Part shown: piece by piece, positions 44,901 through 57,100 of the stretch | Numbering within the stretch: position 1 is the stretch's first letter | Layout: each line of letters opens with the position of its first letter | NCBI GenBank assembly: GCA_000328365.1 | Contig: KB301364.1 | Coordinates: forward strand, 557,804-621,803 | Origin: Capitella teleta | Taxonomy: Eukaryota > Annelida > Polychaeta > Capitellidae | Reading direction: 5' to 3' | Length of the DNA: 64,000 nucleotides | The notes under the pieces: generated by a model | Databases searched by the model: none | What the model saw: the letters and a program-made list of their open reading frames with translations, nothing else | What the model was told of the DNA's origin: nothing | Made by a program: the position numbers and the translations under genes

Positions 44901-47900
44901 AGGAAGGCGACAATTGGGCCAGGATGAAAACTTTTACACAAGAATTGGTGAACCGCTTGGATATAGCTAGCAATAGAGTTCGCGTAGGAGCTGTGAAGTA
45001 CAGTGGTAACGCCTATGTCGAGTTTTATCTCAATACTTACTCCAAGAAATCCGATATCGTGACGAGTCTTGGAGAAATGCAATTTCTCGGAACGAAGACA
45101 TATACAGGACTTGGATTACGTTACATGCGAAATGAAATATTCAAGCAAGACAGAGGAGATAGACCCGATGTTCCAAATATAGCAATTGTTATCACGGATG
45201 GAAGATCCAACATGAACGAACAAGAGACCAAGTTTGAAGCAGACCGAGCCAAAGAATCAGGGATCCGCATTATCGCCGTTGGAATTACCGATAAAATCAA
45301 CCCGACAGAATTAAGGAACATTGCTTCAGACAACCAGTCACTGATTACCGTGGATAACTTTGATGTGTTGATGGGACAGTTGGACAAAATAATAAGCATT
45401 ACCTGCCAAAAGCCAACAGTAGAGCCGCCTAAAGGTAAGCAATGTCTACATTGTAAATAAACAATAGTAGTGAAAGGACAATTTGTTATTTTTGTAGTGG
45501 GCCTTAAGGCAATGTTGACGGCTGAATCTTTTCTTTTCAGCTTGTGCCAAGGAAGCTGATATTGCACTTATTCTTGATCAATCTACCAGTATCGTGTTTG
45601 AAGGCCAAGGCAAATGGAGAAATGAAATGCTCGGTTTTGCAGTCTCCGTCGTTGAATCTTTCCCGATTGCAGCCAACTTAACTCGAGTTGGAGTAGTCAA
45701 ATTCAGTGACACTGCTAATGTGGTTATTCCGTTGAATCAGTATTATGATGAAGAATCTCTGAAAACTGCGATTACGGATCTGGATCACGTTGGAGGGGAG
45801 ACAAACATAGCCGATGGAATTCGGAAAGCCAGAGTGAACTTTTTCCGAGCCGACCGAGGGGATCGAGATGGAATTCCAAACATTGCTATTCTTGTAACTG
45901 ATGGGAGAGCTAATGTTGACACTGACAATACAGAGTTAGAAGCTGAAATGGCTAAGGCTGAAGGCATCGTGCTGTTTACAATCGGTATCACTCAGGACGT
46001 GGACGAACGGGAATTGAAATCCATTGCATCTCACCCTGATTATTACATCTTCGTAAATGCTTTCTTCCAATTGCAAGGTATCTTGACTCAATTGATTGAC
46101 ACGGCATGTTTAGTCATTACTACATTACCGACAACTACTCCCACGACAACTCCTACAACTACCCCTACAACTACTCCAACGACTACACCCTCGACTACAC
46201 CCTCGACTACTCCCTCGACTACTCCCTCGACTACTCCCTCGACTACTCCCTCGACTACCCCTTCAACAACACCTTCCACTACTCCTTCCACTACTCCTTC
46301 TACTACCCCAAGCACTACACCTAGTACAACTCCATCAACAAAAAGATCCACAACGACTCGCTCTACTACAACTGCTGGCTCTACAACAGAGCGCATACCT
46401 CCTACAGAAGTCACTTTTACACCTACAATTACCCCTCTTCCCGACGTTGGTAAGTTTTCAAAAACATTGAATATTAAGAAAAGCCTAACGTATTCTATAA
46501 ATCAACTTCAGTTTGCACAGGTAGCTCAGTTGACCTTGCCATTGCCCTGGACGCTTCTGGATCCATCAACGACCAAAACTTCAAAATCATGCTGGATTTT
46601 GTCAAGGATCTCGTTAAAAAATTGGATGTGCCCTCGGGGAAAGTTCAAGTATCATTGCTCACGTTCAGCAACCAGCCGAACATTGAGTTCTTTTTAAATG
46701 AATACACATCTCGACTGCAAATGATGGCAGCCATTGACAGAATCAAGTACGTCAGAGGAACGACTAACACTGCAGGAACTCTATCATATGTGAGAAACAC
46801 AGTGTTCACACGGAAATATGGCGACCGGGACAACAATAGAAATTTCCTCATCCTGCTGACAGATGGAGAATCAGATGATAATGTGGCTACGTTAAGTGAA
46901 GCCAAACTTTTAAGGGAACAAGGAGTTCACATAATGACTGTTGGTATTGGAAGTTGGTTAGATGTATTTGAGCTTCAAGCCATCGCTAGTTACCCATACC
47001 AAGAGAACATGATCATGGCAGGAAACTTTACTGATCTGCAGCGATTTCTGACTATTCTTATAGATGCTGTATGCGACAGTGAGTACTTTATGAGAAGAAC
47101 TTTTAATCTTAATTTCTGCATGTTTTTCTTGCCCATCAGACAACCAAGAGTGTGCAAATGATCCATGCAGAAATGGAGGAAGCTGCAGGAATGGAATATT
47201 GCACTACCAGTGTGTCTGTCCAGCAGGCTATGGAGGCGCTGATTGTGAAAATGGTATTTGAATATCAGTTGCATCGCTTGTTCTCTTGTATACTGATGGG
47301 ATAATTTCGCACAGAATGCAAGGAGGCTGGTGACGTCATATTTGCTCTGGATGGGTCTGGATCCATCGGAAAAGCCAACTTCCAAGTGATGACGGATTTC
47401 GTGACGACGATAGTCCGATCCCTCGACATCTCAAACCGACAGTCCAACACCCAAGGAACCAGAATTGGATTGCTGACCTTCGGGGATGACCCTAACTTTG
47501 AGTTCAATCTTAACGATTACCTGTCTAGCGATACTGAATTGCTTAACGCCATAAATGTTAGATTCATTGATGGCACTACAAATACCGCTGATGCCATAAG
47601 GTAAATGAAAACTCACCTATGATAGGACAATAATTTTACTTTGACAAACCAGGTATGTACGGGAAAACATGTTCACAGCATCAGCTGGAGACCGACCTCT
47701 TGTGCCCAATTATCTTGTGGTGATGACTGATGGTAAATCAAATAATCCTGAGGACACATGGGTGCAGGCCATGTTGGCTCGAAACCAAGGCATCACAGTT
47801 ATCTCTGTCGGTATTGGGACTGGATTTAACCAAGAAGAGCTAGAGGGAATGGCTAGCAGTCCTTTGACATCAAATGTAATAACGGCTAGTAACTTCAACA

Positions 47901-49521
47901 GTTTGACGGATGAAATGAGGTTGAGGATGTCTGAAGCATTGTGTAACAGTAAGTTGGGTGACAAACTATGTTTGCTTATCTTTAATATGGTGCATCCCAG
48001 ATGAGAACAACTGCAACCCAAATCCGTGTCAAAATGGTGCTACCTGTACTGATCTGGTTGGTGGATATGAGTGTGGACCATGTCCTTTTGGGTTTACTGG
48101 CTACAACTGTGAAAGAGGTGGGTTTGAACTATTGTGATAATACTTACCTTCAATCAACTTTTTTTTCTGTAGGTTGCTCTGGAGAAATCGATCTTTATTT
48201 TGTGCTTGATAGCTCTGGAAGTATTCGGGTGGAGCGTTACCCACAAATCTTGAAGTTTGTTGCGGACATTATCAGTCAACTGGATGTGCACCAAGATCGT
48301 ACGCGAGTCGGTTTGATCTATTGGAGTGACAACGCACACATGCTCTTCACTTTGGATCAGTACACGAACAGGGAGAATGCCATGCAAGCAGTTATGAGGA
48401 CACCATTTTTAGGAGAGAAAACCAACACAGCATCAGCTCTTGAGATGTTATATAAGCAAGGCTTCACCGTTGCAAATGGCGATCGGATCAACGCCAACAA
48501 TATTGCCATAGTCATCACGGACGGCAACTCCAACATCAACCCAAAGATGACTCCAAAGGATGCCATCGAAGCCAGAACAGCTGGTATCCACTTGATGGTC
48601 GTCGCCGTTGGTTCAACGTTTGTCAATTATGGAGAACTGGAAGCTATTGCCAGTACTCCCACTGACTTGAATATTCTTAACGTCGATCACTATGAAGACT
48701 TGGACACAATTAAGGATCAGTTAGTCCTCAGCACTTGCGACGGTGAGTAGTTTTGTTGCTATTAGACTGTTGCCATGACACTGTGCTATAGATGTGAACG
48801 AGTGTGCAACAAATCCTTGCCAGAACAACGGAAGATGCATTGACGGACTTCGGTCCTACACTTGCTTGTGCTCAAACAACTACGCAGGCATCAACTGCGA
48901 AAGACGTGAGTATCCATTGTCAATCACTCCTTCACCTTCATCAAATGCTAATTTTCAGAATGTTCGAGACGGTTGGACTTAGTTTTCGTTCTCGATCTTT
49001 CTGGAAGCGTCGAAGAAGATTACCGTCTGGTCATCAACTTTGCTAGAGCTGTGACTTACGGGCTGAACATCGATTCTGATCTGGTCCGAATCGGAGCCGT
49101 CACTTACGCAACTGAAGTACAAGACGAGTTTTCGATGAACACGTATTCAGGATTCAAGTTATCTGTCATCAATGCTATGAACTTTTACCACGAAGGCGGG
49201 CGAACCAACACCCAAGGGGCGTTATCCGTGGCGCTCAACCAATTCACACCCGCCAGAGGGGATAGGGCTGGCGTACAAAACGTGGTTGTGCTTGTCACTG
49301 ACGGCTATTCGAATGTTGACAAGCCGGATACAATACCGAAAGCCGTGACACTCAAGAATGCTGGCATTGACATTTACTCAATCGCTATCGGGGAAACCCC
49401 GAATAGCTTAGAGTTGAGTGAGATCTCCTCTGACCCGGATAGCGAATATCTGTACCGGTTGAGAGGTTTGTCTGATGTTGAGTCAGTAGCGAGCAACCTA
49501 CTCGATCGCTTGTGTCAATAG
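41932..49521 (+). CDS. VWA gene B: secreted protein with seven VWA and three EGF domains
   Basis: Twelve coding exons: 41932-42028, 44131-44745, 44847-45434, 45541-46449, 46512-47078, 47140-47253, 47315-47600, 47653-47948, 48001-48117, 48173-48742, 48792-48905 and 48959-49521. They encode 1611 residues; all introns are phase 1 except the phase-2 one splitting VWA5. Exon 1 encodes a signal peptide ([20 protein letters not shown]..). Domain order: VWA1 (33-237), VWA2 (238-433), VWA3 plus a Thr/Ser/Pro linker (434-736), VWA4 (737-925), EGF, VWA5, EGF, VWA6, EGF, VWA7 (1425-1611). Each VWA keeps the metal-site DxSxS (DQSGS, DSSGS, DQSTS, DASGS, DGSGS, DSSGS, DLSGS) and most keep TDG. Such proteins are usually matrix or adhesion components; a shell- or thread-matrix role is only a guess. 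The stop follows VWA7 directly. Confidence 0.9.
42029..44130. other. Intron between the signal-peptide exon and VWA1 of gene B
   Basis: About 2.1 kb, AT-rich, with no supported exon or repeat. An open frame at 43678-43899 has no acceptor in front of it and no motif. Confidence 0.5.
46120..46440 (+). repeat. 12-bp coding minisatellite (TTTP/STTP linker) in gene B
   Basis: The coding strand repeats a 12-base unit of the type ACTCCCTCGACT about 17 times. It gives five TTTP and about twelve STTP tetrapeptides, followed by a less regular Ser/Thr stretch. The result is a mucin-like, probably O-glycosylated spacer between VWA3 and VWA4. Confidence 0.9.
47653..47948 (+). CDS. Second half of VWA5 in gene B (part of gene 41932-49521)
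   Basis: This exon and 47315-47600 together make one VWA domain. It is the only VWA in the gene cut by an intron, at a phase-2 site within [13 protein letters not shown]. The equivalent domain of gene C is cut at the same codon (ADAIQ/FVRERMF), so the intron predates the duplication. Confidence 0.85.
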
Positions 49522-51141
49522 CACGATTATTCTAGAATGTTTTTAGTTTATGAATCTCAACCATGTTTTTGTGATTGTAATATAGAATTGTCATATCCGT
49601 CATATCCCGATGTTTAAAAATGAGTATTATTACGAAAGGCGCCCAAGCATTGCAGATATTAGCAATAATCACGTGACACGTAGCTCCGGAACACAAAAGC
49701 ACAATTTTACGTTTAGCTTTACCCTGATGGCCTCCTAAATTTGGAGGTGGAAAATTGTTTTTTTTTTTTTTTCTAATTTTTATTTTTCTTGCTTTAAGAA
49801 TTATCTGCAGAATAGAGGCAGTTTCAGCGCACACCACTTGCTTGAAATTTACTAGTATACAATAACTATGCATATTCCATAATGCGCTCAGCCATAACGC
49901 ATTGCGATCCTATAAATCATAATGTTACGGTGATCATAACGTTTCTGTGCCATAACCTATTCTGCGTTATAGTCACTTAAGTGTGACAATTTTTTATTAG
50001 TTTGATAGAGTAAGTGATAGTCGGATATTTATTTCATGTTCTGCTTTTTCATGACTGTAAACTTTTTTCATTGTTATTAGATAACTATTATTTATAACAT
50101 TAATCCTTAATTATTAATTAATTTTACCTATAACTTGTTTGTTCTTAGAGAAAAGATGCCGCATTTTAAATCATTTTATCTTTTTTTTTCTTCTCACATT
50201 TTTTTTTCTTCATGGTGCTTGTAATAAATACTCAACTTTTCATTATTGGACATTTTCGTTTTATATATTATGCTGACTCATTGTTTTGATATCTGAACAC
50301 ACAAATTCAATAATTTAAAAAGAGATTAATTATTGCACACACGGCTTTATCTCGATCAATAATTACAATCTATAGAGCTACAACCTGCACCTCTCCTAGT
50401 TCCAAACGGGTTATTTGGTCAGTTTGTTGTTATAATATGTTAGCACCAATACAGACTCATATGCCGCTACTGTAAACACATGCAAGATAATACACATTAT
50501 TAATATTGCATGCCTCCATGGGTAAAAGCATAAACATATTTCATATTTTGTGGTGACCCAAGTTGAACTTTCACAGATGACAAATTACATCATTAAAAAA
50601 TGCAAACTTAGAATGAGAAGGTATTTTTTTACCTGCTTTTTTGCCTTTATATGTAGAGCTCTGCAGTCACAGGCATATCCAACTCGGTACTGAACAAAGT
50701 ATATTTCAAACTCGGGAATAAATGTAAGAATTGTCTTTGAAGAAGAAAAAAAAAAACAGGTTACGAAAAACCAACGAAGCATTTTATTTGATAAAGCGTC
50801 AATAAATGAAGTAAGATTCGCCTGAACTCAAGGATGAGACATAAAAAGCACGTCTACGATGCACTTCTGCTACTTTAAATCGTCACGCAGAAGTATTGCG
50901 TCACAGAGTTTATGCCCCCTTTTCACAGAAGTGTCTTTTCATAAGTTCAACCTCAATATAAGGAGTATTAAAGCGGATTTAAATTCAAGCCTTGTGTTGA
51001 ATTTCGAGGTACCAAGGTATTTGGGTGGTACACAGGACACTGTGTTTGATTCAAGGATGGCACGGCCCTAAATAAACAGTTGACTTTACTCGACTGCACC
51101 TTATCCTCGTACGAGATGAAGACTCCGCACTGAAACAGGTC
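49522..51141. other. Intergenic stretch between VWA genes B and C
   Basis: Contains the gene B 3' untranslated region; the nearest AATAAA is at about 50223. It also holds T-rich tracts and a TATA-like TATAAGG at 50957-50963 that could serve gene C. No additional gene seen. Confidence 0.5.
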
Positions 51142-54100
51142 ATGAGGGTGGTCAGGATTACGATGCATGTTTCGTGGATGTTTGTGTTCAGTCTGCTGCT
51201 CTTGTGTGAGGCGTGTCACGCACAATGTAAGTTGCTATGGTTACGTTTTGTGTGTGGAGCGTGTGTGCACTTGTGTGAGGAGCGTGTGGATATCCAAAAT
51301 ACTTGTTCAATAATAGAACAATAACTGTTTCTTAAAAGTGAATTGTTATTGATGAAATGAGTTCAGTTTCAGAGGGTAATTATATAACAATGATAACAAT
51401 AATAGCAATATTATACTTCGTACAACATAATGTACGCCAAATAGAAATCAGCAAACACGATTCCTTTGCAGCCTATAATAATTATTCATCGCTTGCTGCA
51501 GCTGATTCTATCATCAATCCTTTCAATACAATTTCAATTCAATTTTCTGAGCTTCTTGGACACTATTCGNCCTGGGAAAGAAAAGCAAAGCAAAGCAAAG
51601 CAAGGAATTGCNNNNNNNNNNNNNNNNNNNNNNNNNNNNNNNNNNNNNNNNNNNNNNNNNNGTGTTCATAAGAAAAATAATCATAAAATATAATAAAATG
51701 AAATAAAATAAAAAGGAAGGATGAAAATAGGTAAGTAAAAATATTATTTCATCCTTTCCATTGGACTGGATGGCAATAAGACAGTCTATTGTTTCTTCCT
51801 TTGGCACCCAGTGAGGGTCCCACAAACTCTAAAATTAACTTGGAGCACAGGATTTTTCTGGATTTGGTTTTCTGATAACTGCAATTGGAAAAGGTACCAT
51901 ATTTCATTTCGGATCAAAATCAATAATTATTACCTGAGGCAATTAATTAATGAAATTTGGTATACTACATCGTAATGGAGCGGTCGATCAGTCCCAGAAA
52001 AAATGCTAAGCATCTCATGATCTGTGAAAGAATACGTTATGAGGAAGCTCACCAAACACTTACCGGCACTGATCATGGATTCAAGATAGAAGTTATTAGT
52101 TAAATTTCTGCACACTTATTGAGGTGTGAGAATCGGAGACTGTCATTTGTATCTCATTATCTGCATGTTGGTGTTGAATATTCCATTTGAACAGTGTTCT
52201 GAAAGTTCGCACCAATTGCGTTTATACTTCGAATCACACTCACCTCTTTTGAATCTGATGACCTGTTCAAATTTTCATACCACGATAGTAGGAACGCATC
52301 AGAAGTTCAGAAGAATGAAAGTTTTTTTTTGTTCCACATTTACGATTAGCTGTTCCTTGCCAATGTTATTGAATGTAAATTATATCAACCGGAAATAAAT
52401 TTTCTCTTTATGAATTTAGCGAACTTCGAGCGGCTTTTTCTCTCAGCAGTCGATCCATGCTCTAGAGTAGCTCTGGTTTGAGGCTAAGATGATTACATCC
52501 TCCAGGCCCTCTAATCAGAGCTCCGTGTCCATCTAGTCTTTCTTGACGTACAAATCGTAAGGGAATTGATTCCAATCGCGTGGGGGTGCGATACTATTTG
52601 GTGATTAACAAAAAGCCAAAATTGTGACATACACTTCTTAGTTCTGGAGTAAAATTCTGTTTTAAATGTTTGAAGTGTATTGTGAAAGAGGATGGGTTTG
52701 GCCTTGTATTTAACTTTGAAGTAAACATAAATCCTTGGTTTTGCAATAAAAATGATCAATAAATCTTAGTTAAATCGGGTTAACTTTGAGCAACACACAT
52801 TCGCTAACAATCCATACAATTGACTAACAGCGTTTACGCTCCTTTCAGCGTGCACCCTGGCCGACATCGCACTGGTCATCGACTCATCTGGCAGCATCAT
52901 CAAGGAGAGCGACAACTGGCTTCGTTTGAAGGAATTCACCAAGAACCTCGTCGATCATTTTGATATCACCAGTAATAGAGTGAGGCTCGGTGTCATCACA
53001 TACGGTAGCACAGCCAACATAGAATTCTACCTCAATTCATTCTCAAGAAAGGATGGTGTCCTTGCCGAAATTGACTCCATGCAGTTCATGGGAACGAAAA
53101 CCCACACTGCCCTTGGTATCCAATACATGCGTAGCGCAATATTCCAAACTGCAAACGGAGACAGGGATTATGTTCCCAATGTAGGAATTGTCTTCACGGA
53201 TGCTCAATCTAATGTCAATCCTCAAGATGTCAAAATACAAGCTGAACTTGCCAAATCCGAAGGGGTTTACATGGTTGCACTCGGAGGTGGCAGCGAGATC
53301 AGCTTGGATGAATTACGAGACATAGCAACAGTTGAAGAATCGATATTCACTGCAGACAGTTTTGAGAGTCTAGTTGGAAAAATTCCTGACATCATCAATT
53401 TGATTTGTCCGCCTGATCCTGTTCAGCCAACAAAAGGTAAGTTTATGAAGTACGATTATTGAAGATACATTCCGTTCATTTTACATTAAAAGCTTGCCCT
53501 AAAATCGCTGATCTAGCTCTGATCTTGGATGAATCGAGAAGCATTACATTTGACGGCCAGGACAACTGGGACCAGGGAGTGCTTGGGTTTGCAGTTTCTA
53601 TCGCTGAAGGCTTCCCAATTGCGGAAGATCTTACGAGAGTTGGAGTCGTCACTTTTGGCGACGTAGCTGAAGTCCGAATTCAGTTAAATGATTTTGAAGA
53701 TGAAGAAAGCTTGGTGTCTGCACTTGGAAGATTAGAGCACAGAGGAGGAGCTACCAACATAGCTGATGGCCTCAAGAAAGTAAGAACTCAGTTATTCGTG
53801 GAGAATCTTGGAGACAGAAAAATCGTTACAAATATTGCTATCCTTGTTACTGATGGTCGATCAACTATAGACGCGGATTTAGTCAGACAAGAGGCCAAAA
53901 AAGCCAGAGAGAATGGAATAGAAATATTCACAGTTGCAATTGGAATGGACATTGATCGAAATGAACTCGATCTCATTGCTTCCCCACCCATTGCCACACA
54001 CGCCTTTCAAGTTGACGAAATTCGTGACCTGCAAAAAACAGTTGCGGGACTTATTGAGCGAGCCTGTGAAGGACTGAATATACCAGAGACGACCACGATA

Positions 54101-57100
54101 AGTCCATCTACAAGTTCTGTTTCATCATCACTTGCACCCTCCACCTTTGCTTCGACGACACCTTCTGGCCCAAGCACACAGACATCGCTGTCAATAGGAC
54201 CAGAGGTAACTCCAGCTCCAGGGGCAAGCACTAATCCATCGGCGGGAACAACGCCCACTCTTCCATTGGGACCAACTACGTCGCCCACAGCTGTGACTTC
54301 TGATGTAGCTGGTCCCACAGCACCAAGCACGGGACCCGTTGGACCAACCACTACTGCCACTAGTCCAGTTGGTCCCACTTCAACAAGCGATCCTGTAGGC
54401 CCTACAACGCAAGCCACTGGTCCAGTCGGACCAACTACTACTGCCACAAGCCCTGCCAGTCCTACTTCTACAAGCGGGCCGGTGGGACCTACAACGACAG
54501 CCACTGGTCCAGTCGGACCAACTAGTACTGTCACTGATCCAGTTGGTCCTACTTCAACAAGCGGGCCGATGGGACCTACAACACCAGCCACTGGTTCAGT
54601 CGGTCCAACTAGTACTGTCACTGGTCCAGTTGGTCCCACTTCAACAAGCGGTCCTGTGGGACCTACAACACCAGCCACTAGTCCAGTAGGACCAACTATT
54701 ACTGCCACAAGCCCTGCCGGTCCTACTTCAACAAGCGGGCCGGTGGGACCTACAACACCAGCCACTAGTTCTGTCGGACCAATTAGTACTGCCACTGATC
54801 CAGTTGGTCCCACTTCAACAAGCGGCCCTGTAGGAACTACAACACCAGGAACTGGTCCAGTCGGACCAAATATTACTGCTACAAGCCCTGCCGGTCCTAC
54901 TTCAACAAGCGGGCCTGTGGGACCTACAAAACCAGCCACTGGTCCAGTCGGACCAACCACTACTGCCACTGGTCCAGTCGGTCCCACTTCGACAAGCGGG
55001 CCGGTAACAGGACCTGCAAAGCCAGCTACAACCCCAGTTGGACCATCCACACTGCCAACTGACGCTTCTAGTGCAGTGCCAGATACAAACTCTACAGATG
55101 GTAACAGACCTCATTTCCTTTAATAACTTTTCTGAAATTCTGCCTATTTCAGAATGCCGAGATGAAATGCTAGATTTGGTCATTGCTTTTGACTGTTCGG
55201 GATCTATCGGCGACAACAATTTCCCTCGACTAATGGATTTTGTGCGCTCTCTGATTAAGTCTCTACCAATCGGACCGAACGCTGTCTACATATCAGTGGT
55301 CACGTTCAGTGACGAACCTACAGTGAATTTCTACCTTGATGAGCACCCCTCCCAAAAGGAAGCCTTGAAAGCCATCGATGACATTGAATACAGACGTGGA
55401 TCTACCAACACAGCAAGTGCATTGAAAATGATCAGGGAGATGGTCCTGTCTGAGGAGAACGGTAACCGAGACGTCATACATAACCTTTTACTACTGATAA
55501 CTGATGGCGAGAGTGACAATGGTACTGACACAATGCGTGAAGCAAATTTACTCAAAGACCTTGGTGTTCATATCATGACGTTTGGCGTTGGGAACTGGTA
55601 CAAAGAACAGGAATTGGAAACAATTGCCAGCTATCCATACCAAGACAATTTCATCCACGTTGAGTCATTCAAAGATTTGAGTGATTATGTTGTTATTATC
55701 AAAGATGCAGTTTGTGATAGTAAGTTGATGCAATTCCAGTTTTAAATTCACTTTCGTGTTGCGTTTACACTTTCCAGATGTAAACGAATGTGCCTCCAAC
55801 CCTTGTAATTCTATCGGCGAATGCTTCAACAATATCAATCACTTCTACTGCGCATGCCCACCGGAAGTTGGAGGCAAAACTTGCGATACAGGTACCACAA
55901 TAGCACTCAGACCGGATAACTGACTTGTATAATTCCATCTAGCCTGCCTACACCCTGCTGATGTGATATTTGCCTTGGATGCTTCCGGCTCCATCGGGCG
56001 AGATGACTTCCAATTGATGACAGAGTTTGTCACGTTGGCTGTGTTATCTTTGGATTTATCCAACAGAGAAACTGAAGATCAAGGCGTCAGAGTTGGTTTA
56101 TTGACCTACGGTGACGAACCTCTCCTCCATTTTAACCTCAACGAACACCTTGGTAGTGACTCCTCTCTGTTGAGTGCTTTGCATGTCCCATACTCTAGAG
56201 GAACCACCAACACCGCAGATGCTATTCAGTTAGTGGGTTGAGTTAATTATCTTTGTTGATATCCGTTTTTCAGATTCGTACGAGAGCGCATGTTCACAGA
56301 AGCTGTTGGAGACAGACCCAGTGTACCAAATTTCCTGATCGTCATAACGGACGGTCGTTCTGACTCTCCCAATAGCACTTGGCACCAAGCCATGCAGATA
56401 CGCGAGGAGGGTGTAACGGTCCTTTCCGTTGGGATATCATCAGCCACTGACCAGAAGGATTTGGCGGGTATGGTCAGTGCCCCAGTTGTAAACAATACTG
56501 TCCTCGTGGATGGCTATGACAGTCTCAATGATGGTCTCAGAGCCTGGTTGACTGAATCAATCTGCAACAGTGAGTGAGCTTTTAAGTTAGAATAATTTTT
56601 ATGTCATCGTTATTCTCTCCGGCATAGATGTGAATGATTGCAGTTCAAACCCATGCCAGAATGGTGGAACATGCACGGACAAGTCTAACGGCTACACCTG
56701 CTCACCGTGCCCCAGTGGCTTCACCGGGTTCAACTGCGAAAGAGGTGAGCACCATCGTTACTGAGGCAAAACGTTAGCATTCAATCTTTATAGTTACCGC
56801 AAAGGATATCGACTTAGTCTTCATGTTGGACAGTTCTGGCAGTATACACCAAGAAAGATTCCCCTATTTGCAGTTCTTTGTCTCTGACATGATTAATATG
56901 ATGGACATTGGATCAGATTCAACCAGAATTGGCTTGATATCCTGGAGTGACGATGCAAAAGTTCATTTCTATCTGGATGATTTCGATGTTCGCGAGAATC
57001 TTATAGAGTCAGTTATGCGGCTTCCGTTCCAAGGAGGCAAAACCAACACCGCTGCAGCATTACGCTTACTGCACGAGCGAATGTTTGCACTTGAAAACGG

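Noticed and set aside
46088-46414. 108-codon minus-strand Val/Gly/Glu-rich open frame across the gene B linker
   Set aside because: Antisense reading of the 12-base STTP repeat.
54007-55050. 347-codon open frame on the minus strand across the gene C linker
   Set aside because: It is the antisense of the GPVGPT repeat; a 3n-periodic repeat keeps several frames open. The + strand frame is the spliced, domain-bearing one.
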